A DNA stretch of 6,086 nucleotides from Chloroflexota bacterium. Its GTDB lineage: Bacteria > Chloroflexota > Anaerolineae > Anaerolineales > E44-bin32. The position numbers were made by a program, and so were the translations under genes. The notes under the pieces were generated by a model. The model did no database searches and was not told the origin of the DNA. It saw only the letters and a program-made list of their open reading frames with translations. Positions within the stretch are counted from its first letter, which is position 1, and each line of letters opens with the position of its first letter. Location of the stretch: contig JAPLGR010000634.1 in NCBI GenBank assembly GCA_026390045.1, forward strand, positions 1 to 6,086, in the 5' to 3' direction. Below are positions 1 to 6,044 of the stretch, one piece after another.

Positions 1-2307
1 GGGACGATGGGCATCGTCACCTGGATCACGCTGCGGACGGAGGTCAGGCCGACGGTGCAGGATCCCTCCCTGGTCGGGGCTGAGAGACTCGACCACCTTC
101 TGGACTATGTATATCCGGTCCAGCGCGGTCTGCTCGGCGAGCACACCTTCATCCTGAACCGAGCCGTTGCTTCCTGGCTGGCGGCTGGCGGGGATCGGCA
201 AGTTCAGGCTTCCCTGCTTGCGTCCTTGCCCGAGTTCGTCTGTCTTCAGAGCATCGCCGGATTCGACCGGCTGCCGCGGGAGCGGCTGGCCTACCACAAG
301 GAGGATATCGGGCGGATCGCGGGTCAGACTGGCCTGCGGCTCGAACCGCGCATCGGCGATCTTAGGGCCGAGCATCTCCTGGAGGTGGCCACGCACCCAT
401 GCGGCGAGACCGACTGGCGGGATCTCCCGCGCGGCGGCTGCCTTTCCATCTTCTTCCTGTCCACCCTCGATCGAACGCCGGGCCTGCTACGGGCGTTCAT
501 GGAGGTGGCTGAGCAGGCGAGCGTCGTCGGAGCGGACATCGGCGTCTACCTCCAGCCGATCGTGCAGAACCACGCCTGCCATGTGGAGCTGATGATCCCC
601 TTCGACCCGGCCGCCTCTGAAGAAGTGGAGCGCCTGTCCCGACTCGAACGGCAGGCCACGCAGCGCCTCATGGACTCCGGCGCCTTCTTCAGCCGTCCGT
701 ACGGCTCCGCCGGCGAGCTGGTCTGGGCGCGCAATTCGGCCAACACGCGGCTGGTCCGGACCGTGAAGCAGATCTTCGACCGCAACCAGGTCCTGCAGCG
801 CGGGAAATGGGCCTTCCCGCCGGAGTCTCGGCCAGCGCCGGCGTTCGGATTCGGAGGGCAGGATCTCTCGGCGCTGGAGGGGATCGTGGGCGCCGAGTGG
901 GTATCGACCGCGCCGTGCGTGCTGGACACGTATGCCTACTACATGAATCCGGAAACCATGAACAAGGATGGATCGCAGTGGCTGCCCCGCCCGGCGGCAG
1001 TCGTGCTGCCGCAGTCCACGGCGGAGGTCCAGGAGATCATGCGGTTCTGCGCTGGAAGCCGCTACATGGCCAAGCCGCTCTCGACGGGCTTCCACGCCGC
1101 CGCGGCAGCCTCGAGCGGCGACGTCATCATCCTCGATCTGAAGCGCATGAACCGCGTCGTGGAGATTGACGTCAAGAACCAGATCGCGGTCATTGAGCCC
1201 TACGTGCGCGCCGTTGACCTTCAGACCGAGATCGTCCGGCATGGGCTGAACTGCCACATCATCTCGAGCGGCGCGAACCATTCCCTGCTGGCGTCGCATG
1301 CGGCGGCCTGGGGATATGGCGTCTCCGGCGCGGCCACAAGCTACTCGGGCAGGAACCTGCTGGGGGTGGAATGGGTGCTGCCGACGGGGGAGGTCGTCAC
1401 CCTGGGCAGCGCCGGAGACGGCTGCGGGTGGTTCTCGGCGGACGGCCCGGGCCCCTCGATGCGCGGGATCGTTCGCGGCTTCCAGGGAACCCTAGGCGGG
1501 CTCGGTGTGTTCACGCGTTGCGCCGTCAAGCTGTTCAAGTGGGACGGCCCGCGCGAGTGGGAGGTGGAGGGGAGATCGCCGAAGTATGTCCTGAAGCGGG
1601 TGCCGCCGCGGACGTCCCTGCAGGCGATCGCCTTCCCGTCACGGGCGGCGGAGCGGGACGGCGGCTACAAGATGGGTGAGGCCGAGTTGAACCACGGTGA
1701 GTTCCGCACCCCGATGTTCTTTGCGGCTCTGGGGCTGACCGAGAACAACGAAGAACTGAAGGTGGCGCTGGAGAGCGGCCTGTTTCAGAAGATCGGGCAG
1801 GACATGATCAGCACGGCGGTGTTTGCCGCCTCGGAGGCAGAGTTCGCGTGGAAGATGAAGGCGCTGCGCCAGATCCTGCGCGAGACGGGCGGCGTGATGT
1901 TCCCGATGAACCTGCCCATGCGGCCGGGCCTGATGCGATGGGCGGGCCGGCTGACTCGGAATGTGCGCGATCCGCTCGCCCTGCTCCGAGGGTCCCCCGG
2001 TCTGCAGGAGGCGATCCAGCGCCTTCCGATCTTCCAGGGCCTGAGGCGCGAGAAGCAGTCCACGCTGTTCTGGCTGCTCTTCCGCAACGCCAACAACACG
2101 CAGGCCGGATTCCGCCCGTCGCAGGGCATGGCGACCATGCTGGGGGCGTTCGACACTTGGGATCGGAGGCGACCTGGGCTCGGGAGGCACCTTCGAGAGC
2201 GGCCATCTGGGGTACCTGGAAGGCATCATCCTGTACGACCCAGGCACTCCGGAGTCGGCAATGGCGGCGCGGGAACTTGTGGAGACGGGCGTTCGGGACG
2301 CGATTGA
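1..2307 (+). CDS. Tandem FAD-linked oxidase, 5'-partial and frameshifted near its 3' end
   Basis: This is a flavoprotein oxidoreductase of the vanillyl-alcohol-oxidase/GlcD-like (FAD_binding_4) superfamily; the substrate is unknown. The frame is open from base 1 and reads GTMGIVTW, the motif that normally closes the FAD-binding domain, so the ATG at 7 is internal and the gene starts upstream. Counting from that ATG, residues 1-270 are the C-terminal half of a first oxidase, ending in the typical tail (GAFFSRPYG, KQIFDRN, GKWAF). Residues 271-285 are a Pro/Gly-rich linker. Residues 286-719 begin a second oxidase: N-terminus (LEGIVGAEWVS), FAD-binding domain about 328-511 (RPAAVVLPQSTAEVQEI, LDLKRMNRVVEID, GVEWVLPTGEVVTLGS, RGFQGTLGGLGVFT), then the substrate domain. 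After FDTWD (about 2163) the frame gives Arg/Gly-rich nonsense to the stop at 2305-2307; the true C-terminus continues one base forward. Family assignment is firm; the fusion is seen directly, its biological meaning is inferred. Confidence 0.85.
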   Translation, partial: GTMGIVTWITLRTEVRPTVQDPSLVGAERLDHLLDYVYPVQRGLLGEHTFILNRAVASWLAAGGDRQVQASLLASLPEFVCLQSIAGFDRLPRERLAYHKEDIGRIAGQTGLRLEPRIGDLRAEHLLEVATHPCGETDWRDLPRGGCLSIFFLSTLDRTPGLLRAFMEVAEQASVVGADIGVYLQPIVQNHACHVELMIPFDPAASEEVERLSRLERQATQRLMDSGAFFSRPYGSAGELVWARNSANTRLVRTVKQIFDRNQVLQRGKWAFPPESRPAPAFGFGGQDLSALEGIVGAEWVSTAPCVLDTYAYYMNPETMNKDGSQWLPRPAAVVLPQSTAEVQEIMRFCAGSRYMAKPLSTGFHAAAAASSGDVIILDLKRMNRVVEIDVKNQIAVIEPYVRAVDLQTEIVRHGLNCHIISSGANHSLLASHAAAWGYGVSGAATSYSGRNLLGVEWVLPTGEVVTLGSAGDGCGWFSADGPGPSMRGIVRGFQGTLGGLGVFTRCAVKLFKWDGPREWEVEGRSPKYVLKRVPPRTSLQAIAFPSRAAERDGGYKMGEAELNHGEFRTPMFFAALGLTENNEELKVALESGLFQKIGQDMISTAVFAASEAEFAWKMKALRQILRETGGVMFPMNLPMRPGLMRWAGRLTRNVRDPLALLRGSPGLQEAIQRLPIFQGLRREKQSTLFWLLFRNANNTQAGFRPSQGMATMLGAFDTWDRRRPGLGRHLRERPSGVPGRHHPVRPRHSGVGNGGAGTCGDGRSGRD

Positions 2308-2509
2308 TCGCGCCATGGGCGTTCCGATCGCGGCGTATGGTGTGGAGGCCAATCGGGTCTTTGGCCCCGCCTGCGGCAACTACCACATCTGGTTGGCGCG
2401 AATCAAGGCTGCGCTCGATCCGCACATGGCGTCCGACCCGTTCTTCTATGCCGAGCCGTTGGAGGGAGGAAGAGCGGCGGATGGCATGCCGCCAGCCTGG
2501 CTACCCTAA
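2156..2509 (+). pseudogene. Displaced C-terminus of the second FAD-linked oxidase
   Basis: Reading one base forward of the upstream frame from about 2156 gives a continuous, family-like protein end. Its segments include GGDLGSGGTFESGHLGYLEG, IILYDPGTPES, GVEANRVFGPACGNYHIW and IKAALDPHMASDPFFYAEP, closed by TAA at 2507-2509. The last segment matches the usual FAD-oxidase ending in which an iK..lDP motif precedes the C-terminus. It therefore belongs to the preceding oxidase rather than to a separate gene, although an ATG at 2261 could be called as an 82-residue protein. No convincing ribosome binding site precedes that ATG. One extra base between about 2155 and 2165 accounts for the break. It is either a real mutation that removes about 115 C-terminal residues or an assembly error. 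Confidence 0.8.
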
Positions 2510-2576
2510 CTAGAGGCTGGCAAAGGGACCCCCGAAGGATCCAGTCCCGTCTTCACCGGAGACTGCACCAGAGACC

Positions 2577-2582
2577 AAGGAG
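2577..2582 (+). promoter_or_regulatory. Ribosome binding site of the GYD-family gene
   Basis: AAGGAG lies 8 bases before the ATG at 2591. It supports that start and shows the gene has its own translation signal, independent of the FAD oxidase that ends 81 bases earlier. Confidence 0.75.
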
Positions 2583-2590
2583 AAGATGTC

Positions 2591-2875
2591 ATGGGCACGT
2601 ACTTGATGTTCGGAAGCTACTCGCAAGATTCGATCAGGAAGATCAGCGCAAAGCGCACAGATGACATGGTGAGGCTGATCGAGAAGTACGGCGGGAAGCT
2701 GACAGCTGGGTATGCCTTGCTCGGGGAAAAGGACCTGCTCCTGCTCGTTGACCTGCCGACCACCGAGCAAGCCATGAAGACATCGGTTGCCCTGTCGAGG
2801 ATGCTCGGGATTGGATTCTCTACGACTCCCGCAGTGAGTATCGAGGCATTCGACAAGCTCACCGAGAGCCTGTAG
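2591..2875 (+). CDS. GYD domain-containing protein
   Basis: A small 94-residue cytoplasmic protein of the GYD family (COG4274/PF08734), whose biochemical role is not established. The pattern is typical. There is a short N-terminal strand (TYLMFGSYS), a helix with basic and acidic residues (about 14-33), then YALLGEKDLLLLVDLPTTEQ (about 41-60), a helix (AMKTSVALSRMLG) and a last strand (FSTTPAVSIEAFDKL). The namesake Gly-Tyr-Asp appears here as G-E-K-D (residues 45-48). Length is normal for the family and no signal peptide or membrane segment is visible. The start is supported by AAGGAG 8 bases upstream. It follows the FAD oxidase by 81 bases on the same strand. Right after its TAG stop the sequence turns into the middle of an SDR gene, so a recombination joint lies just beyond this gene. 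GYD genes often sit beside oxidoreductases, which fits, but no function can be assigned. Confidence 0.8.
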   Translation: MGTYLMFGSYSQDSIRKISAKRTDDMVRLIEKYGGKLTAGYALLGEKDLLLLVDLPTTEQAMKTSVALSRMLGIGFSTTPAVSIEAFDKLTESL

Positions 2876-2876
2876 G

Positions 2877-3343
2877 TACCTGGGTCCGACCGCCGCGCAG
2901 TGGGACAAGATCATGCAGGTCAACCTGCGGGGCGTCTTCCTGCTGTGCCAGCTGGTGGTCTCGGGCATGCGAGAGCGGGGCGGGGGGAGCATCATCAACA
3001 TCGCCTCGATCGAAGGCCTGCGCCCGTCCAAGGTGCTCGGCGCGTACTTCGTCTCGAAGGCGGCGCTGATCCTCCTGACCCAGGCCCTGGCTCAGGAGCT
3101 CGGCCCTTTGGGATTCGCGTGAATGCTCTTGCGGCCGGGCTCATTCGGACCGACTTCAGCGCTGCGGGAGCCGCCGGAGGTCGCCAAAGCTGTGTAGCGG
3201 CCCGCACGCCGCTCAAGCGGCTGGGCGAGCCTGAGGACGTGGTGGGCGCGGCGCTCTTCCTGGACTCATCCGCTTCCGCCTATGTCAACGGCGCCGTGAT
3301 CACGGTTGATGGAGGCCTGAATGCCGGCGGCCCGTTGGGCTGA
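2877..3343 (+). pseudogene. Short-chain dehydrogenase/reductase (SDR), N-terminally truncated with three frameshifts
   Basis: Remains of a classical SDR, an NAD(P)-dependent oxidoreductase. The frame opens at the GYD stop and reads LGPTAAQWDKIMQVNLRGVF. Conserved catalytic residues are visible: Asn in QVNLRG (2922-2924), Ser in NIAS (3006-3008), Tyr and Lys in YFVSK (3045 and 3057), with the usual 13-residue Ser-to-Tyr spacing. The first ~100 residues (TGxxxGxG nucleotide loop and NNAG motif) are absent, so it cannot bind cofactor normally. Frame breaks: at 3102-3106 one base is missing (ELGP then FGIRVNALAAGLIRTDFS in another frame); about 3155-3162 it returns to the first frame (LREPPEVAKAV); about 3192-3195 it shifts again (VAARTPLKRLGEPEDVVG, ITVDGGLNAGGPLG, TGA). 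Pieced together, these give a coherent SDR C-terminal half. The SDR call is firm; substrate cannot be told. Confidence 0.88.
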
Positions 3344-3445
3344 CCGCTCGCAGCCAGGGCGCGGAACACCCGCCCCCTGCCGCGGCGCGCGTTCCTGGAC
3401 TGCACGACTGACGGCACACAACGACCGTCGGCGCAAGGTCGGGCC

Positions 3446-3451
3446 AGGAGG
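3446..3451 (+). promoter_or_regulatory. Ribosome binding site of the esterase gene
   Basis: A strong AGGAGG, 9 bases before the ATG at 3461, fixes the start of the esterase and supports it as an expressed gene. No clear promoter was recognised in the 117 bases between the SDR pseudogene and this gene. Confidence 0.8.
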
Positions 3452-3460
3452 ATTGAGAGC

Positions 3461-4408
3461 ATGACACGCACACCAAGTACCCTCAGGACGATCGGCAAGG
3501 TCTTCGCGGCGGTCGTCCTGGTCATCCTTGGCCTGCTCATCCTGGCGGCGTCGGTCATCGGCGTCCTGTATGTGCGTGCGAATGTGACGAATGGGCAGAT
3601 CGTGTCCTCGGGGCAGGATCGCAGCTATCTGCTCTTCGTGCCCACTACCTACGACCCTGCCACGCCAACGCCACTCGTCATCAGTATCCACGGGTTCGTG
3701 GAATGGCCGGCGCATCAGATGCAGATCAGCCACTGGAACGATCTGGCGCAGGAATACGGCTTCCTGGTCGTCTATCCCGAGGGTACCGGATTCCCGCGCC
3801 GTTGGCAGGCAAGCAGCCAAGCCGACGGATCCACAGACCCGATGGTGGATGTCCTCTTCATCTCCGACCTGATCGACGAACTGGCGCGGCAGTACAACGT
3901 CGACCCTGCCCGCGTGTACGCCAATGGGCTGTCCAACGGAGGTGGAATGTCCTTCCTCCTGGGCTGCGTGCTCTCCGATCGGATCGCCGCCATCGGGAGC
4001 GTGGCGGGCGCCTATCTCTACCCGCTGGATGAGTGCAGCCCCTCCAGGCCCGTGCCGATGATCGCCTTCCATGGGACCGCGGACCCTATCGTTCCGTATC
4101 TGGGCGGGCCATCGAGGCATGCTGAAGTCCCACTCCCTGTGATCCCGGATTGGATAGCCGCCCGCGCGAAGCTCAACGGTTGTGATGAACCTCCGGCCGA
4201 GTTGCCTGCCAGCGGAGAAGCCAGCGGGATCCGATACCCGGGCTGCGACCAAGGGGCCGACGTTGTCTTCTACACGGTAGACGGCGGCGGACACTCCTGG
4301 CCGGGTGGGGACCCGCTGCCGGAATGGATCGTGGGGCACACGACACAGGACATCGACGCCACCCGGGTGATGTGGGAGTTCTTCAGCCGGTTCTCGATCG
4401 GGGGCTAG
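3461..4408 (+). CDS. Membrane-anchored alpha/beta-hydrolase of the PHB depolymerase/feruloyl esterase (LpqC-like) family
   Basis: A 315-residue predicted serine esterase (COG3509-like). Residues 1-10 are polar with Arg/Lys, and about 12-38 form one hydrophobic helix (KVFAAVVLVILGLLILAASV) without an obvious cleavage site or lipobox. The catalytic domain is therefore probably tethered outside the cytoplasmic membrane. The domain starts near 53 (RSYLLFVP). Visible motifs are the oxyanion region ISIHGF (75-79), VVYPEGTG (103-110), DVLFISDLIDEL (130-141), nucleophile Ser158 in YANGLSNGGGMS, Asp208 in HGTADPIVPY and His278 in GGGHSWPGG, so the triad is complete. Four cysteines (169, 192, 241, 262) could form disulphides in an exported protein. 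The length fits the family and the frame is uninterrupted. It lies alone between two decayed SDR tails. The substrate may be a polyester, feruloyl-type ester or other short ester; the family cannot tell. Confidence 0.87.
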   Translation: MTRTPSTLRTIGKVFAAVVLVILGLLILAASVIGVLYVRANVTNGQIVSSGQDRSYLLFVPTTYDPATPTPLVISIHGFVEWPAHQMQISHWNDLAQEYGFLVVYPEGTGFPRRWQASSQADGSTDPMVDVLFISDLIDELARQYNVDPARVYANGLSNGGGMSFLLGCVLSDRIAAIGSVAGAYLYPLDECSPSRPVPMIAFHGTADPIVPYLGGPSRHAEVPLPVIPDWIAARAKLNGCDEPPAELPASGEASGIRYPGCDQGADVVFYTVDGGGHSWPGGDPLPEWIVGHTTQDIDATRVMWEFFSRFSIGG

Positions 4409-4453
4409 CGGGCCCCGGCCTGAGCACCTGATCGTCAGGCTTCCTGTGCAAGG

Positions 4454-4543
4454 CTCTTCCTGGCCTAGCCCGCCTCAGTCCGGATCTACTGGGCCGTGAG
4501 CACAGCCGATGGTGGCCTGGCGCCCGGCGGCCCGCTGGGCTTG
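4454..4543 (+). pseudogene. Remnant of a second SDR C-terminus
   Basis: This stretch aligns without gaps to the C-terminal end of the upstream SDR pseudogene (3254-3343). By eye 28 of the first 42 and 36 of the last 48 bases are identical, and the offset is exactly 1200 bases. In the aligned frame it starts LFLA, then an in-frame TAG (4466-4468), and later gives TADGGLAPGGPLG, matching TVDGGLNAGGPLG upstream. The stop codon of the upstream copy is replaced by TTG. Several residues expected in the family can be recovered only in another frame, so it is more decayed than the upstream copy. Similarity upstream of 4454 could not be recognised. It is not expressed as a protein. Confidence 0.72.
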
Positions 4544-4723
4544 CAGGCGCGGACCGAGCCCAAATCCTGCGTCCCCACTTGCTGCGCACGCCCCCAACTC
4601 TGACCCCCACGTTATGATCTCGGAGGTGATGGCCCAGTTCTGGCGCCGCCGCGCTCTCGTGCCATGCCCGTCCCGCCATAGGTGCCGTGTCAAGTCAACT
4701 GATAATGTTACCGGGCTGTTAGC
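4544..4723. other. Non-coding stretch between the SDR remnant and the IS
   Basis: No gene is supported here. An open plus-strand frame from 4509 into the IS (116 codons) has Pro/Arg/Cys-rich composition, overlaps both the SDR remnant and the IS end, and resembles no family. The last ~35 bases before the IS (about 4690-4723) are noticeably more AT-rich than the rest. No terminator with a T-tract was found. Confidence 0.5.
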
Positions 4724-4766
4724 AGAACCTGAAAAGTGGACACTTTCAAACTTCAAAAGTGGACAC
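4724..4766 (+). repeat. Left terminal inverted repeat of the IS
   Basis: Contains two copies of the core tgaaaagtggacac, at 4730-4743 and 4753-4766 (the second with C for G at its second base), 23 bases apart. It matches the reverse complement of 6045-6086 at about 34 of 42 aligned positions with one gap. The stop codon of the transposase (TGA on the minus strand, 4753-4755) lies inside the inner copy, so the gene runs into the repeat. Confidence 0.85.
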
Positions 4767-5550
4767 GCATACCGTCCAAGGGGAGGGTGGTGGATTGGAG
4801 AATCTGGTTCTTGCACCAGATACGGATGTCCAGGACTCCCTTGTCCTGATCTGGGATGAGATGCAGCTCCACCTCCTCATGGGGAAGCACCTTGCGGACT
4901 TGGATCTCTCGGCCGAAGAGGGAAATACGGCGATAGGCGTTGACCAGCCGGCGTTCGCGCAGGCAGAAGACGTCCTTGGGCGAGGTGTAGGGCTTGGGCA
5001 GGGCGAAGGGACGGAAGAGGCTGTTGCCCTCTTTCAGGGCACGGGCAAAGCGGATGCTGGGGATCTCGCCCGTAGTGGAGTGGACCTGGTGATTGTTGTA
5101 CCGATCGAGTTCCTCCCGTAGGACCGCCCGCCCTCCCTGGATGGAGTCGATATTCTCCAGAGCACAGGTGCGGACGATCCGGTCCTGCATCCAGCCATAG
5201 GGGCGTTCAATCTTGCCCTTGGCCTGAGGAGAAAGGGCGTGGATCACTTCGACTCCCAACACCTGCATCATGCGTTTCCATTGCGGGTCAGCCTCGTCGG
5301 TCTGGAGGACATGCCTGCGCCAGACGCTGTCCCGGCCCTGGACGAAGCGGAAGATGCGTAGGGAGTCGACGTAGTAGCGCAAGGGGATGCCGTAGGCCTG
5401 CATGAGAGCCTGGGCAGCCTGAATGTGGTTCCAGGTTGGTCTCGTGGGGGAAGAAGTCGGCAAAAAGGAGCTTCCGGCTGAAGTCGTCGATGGAGGTGAT
5501 GAGGGTCCATTTCTCTTGGGCGTAAGGGGACCAGAGGTGAAGGGAGGCAT
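4753..5550 (-). CDS. IS transposase, C-terminal part (after the frameshift)
   Basis: The genuine portion runs from about 5436 down to the TGA at 4753-4755. The codons before it (5550-5437) are Pro/Ser-rich nonsense overlapping the N-terminal part in another frame. It carries the rest of the DDE catalytic core: TWNHIQAAQALMQAYGIP, second Asp in YYVDSLRIFRF, and the final Glu in SPQAKGKIERPYGWMQDRIV. In the repaired 417-residue protein these are Asp214 and Glu267. A conserved tail follows (RYNNHQVHSTTGEIPSIRFA, KDVFCLRERR), then a C-terminal beta-rich region (GREIQVRKVLPHEEVELHLI). The last residues GMRVHF are encoded by the inner part of the left terminal repeat. The ATG at 5550 is not a plausible start: no conserved sequence and no binding site precede it. 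It functions, if at all, only joined to the upstream part. Confidence 0.82.
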   Translation of the reverse strand: MPPFTSGPLTPKRNGPSSPPSTTSAGSSFLPTSSPTRPTWNHIQAAQALMQAYGIPLRYYVDSLRIFRFVQGRDSVWRRHVLQTDEADPQWKRMMQVLGVEVIHALSPQAKGKIERPYGWMQDRIVRTCALENIDSIQGGRAVLREELDRYNNHQVHSTTGEIPSIRFARALKEGNSLFRPFALPKPYTSPKDVFCLRERRLVNAYRRISLFGREIQVRKVLPHEEVELHLIPDQDKGVLDIRIWCKNQILQSTTLPLDGMRVHF

Positions 5551-6007
5551 CGTGCTGGACCAGGGCGCCGATGGCCGTCGTCAGGACTTCCCGCGAGTGG
5601 GGTTGTTGCCTGCGACGGTGAGGGATGTAGCAGTCCAGGGCTTTGGCGCGCGTCGTGATCGTCGTCGCGGAGACACAGACCCCCTTCTTCTTCAGACGAT
5701 CGCGCAAAGCCGAGTAGTTGTAGCCAGAGATGGGCAGCCGAGGATCTTCGACCAGCTTTCTCTCCCGCAGGAGTTCATACTTGATTTCCGCATCCGACGT
5801 CGGTGACACTCGAGGGGGCGTTGACCGTTCATACGGGACTGAGAAGGTCTCTGGGGACTGCCGGTACGCCTTGAGCAGGCTGAAGAAACGGCTCTTGCCA
5901 ATCCCCAGTGCCTCCTGGAGATCAGTGCGGTTCATCTTGCCCTGGAGGTAGGCCTGAAACAGAAACTTGACTTTCTCGGTCGTGAATCTCTTGTGGACCT
6001 GGCCCAT
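5288..6007 (-). CDS. IS transposase, N-terminal part (before the frameshift)
   Basis: Starts at the ATG 6007-6005, 5 bases after a GGAGG on the minus strand. Residues ~10-50 form a helix-turn-helix region (KFLFQAYLQGKMNRTDLQEA, then LGIGKSRFFSLLKAY) that probably binds the terminal repeats. Residues ~75-130 form a second DNA-binding or linker region with many Lys/Arg. From about 150 the DDE domain begins: first catalytic Asp153 in LVQHDASLHLWSP, then WTLITSIDDFSRKLLFADFF. After HET (residue 190, about 5438) the frame becomes nonsense and stops at 5288. The correct continuation is one base further on, in the C-terminal part. The break sits in a simple acc-a-acc context with no slippery heptamer, so a mutation or an assembly error is more likely than programmed frameshifting. 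Confidence 0.82.
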   Translation of the reverse strand: MGQVHKRFTTEKVKFLFQAYLQGKMNRTDLQEALGIGKSRFFSLLKAYRQSPETFSVPYERSTPPRVSPTSDAEIKYELLRERKLVEDPRLPISGYNYSALRDRLKKKGVCVSATTITTRAKALDCYIPHRRRQQPHSREVLTTAIGALVQHDASLHLWSPYAQEKWTLITSIDDFSRKLLFADFFPHETNLEPHSGCPGSHAGLRHPLALLRRLPTHLPLRPGPGQRLAQACPPDRRG

Positions 6008-6012
6008 CGCTC

Positions 6013-6017
6013 CCTCC
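6013..6017 (-). promoter_or_regulatory. Ribosome binding site of the IS transposase
   Basis: GGAGG on the minus strand (cctcc as written), 5 bases before the ATG at 6007. It supports that start. It lies between the right terminal repeat and the gene, where the transposase promoter must also be, but no clear -35/-10 pair with good spacing was identified. Confidence 0.65.
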
Positions 6018-6044
6018 CGGTGGTTTTCTGGAGGGTATCATGGG

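Noticed and set aside
7..9. ATG at 7 as the start of the FAD oxidase
   Set aside because: The frame is open from base 1 and GTMGIVTW is an internal family motif at the end of an FAD-binding domain; the gene begins upstream of the window.
487..1299. 270-codon minus-strand open frame opposite the FAD oxidase
   Set aside because: Arg/His/Asp-rich composition typical of the antisense of a GC-rich gene, no family motif and no binding site.
1639..2425. Long minus-strand open frames opposite the oxidase C-terminal region
   Set aside because: They overlap the conserved plus-strand gene and show only Pro/Arg/Ser-rich antisense composition.
2211..2883. GGTACCTGG present at 2211-2219 and again at the GYD/SDR joint (2875-2883)
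   Set aside because: A 9-base match could be microhomology for a deletion, but the sequences on either side do not support exchange between these points; treated as chance.
3266..4339. 357-codon minus-strand open frame opposite the esterase
   Set aside because: It is the antisense of a complete esterase with intact catalytic motifs; its translation is His/Asp/Arg-rich and resembles nothing.
4427..4439. Hairpin CCTGA-TCG-TCAGG after the esterase as a terminator
   Set aside because: Only a 5-bp stem with a 3-base loop and no following T-tract; too weak to call.
4402..4471. GGGCTAG (4402-4408) and CTAGCCC (4465-4471) inverted pair
   Set aside because: Seven bases separated by 56 in GC-rich DNA, overlapping a stop codon and the SDR remnant; probably chance.
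4509..4859. 116-codon plus-strand open frame
   Set aside because: It runs from the SDR remnant across the non-coding stretch into the IS end and has no family resemblance or binding site.
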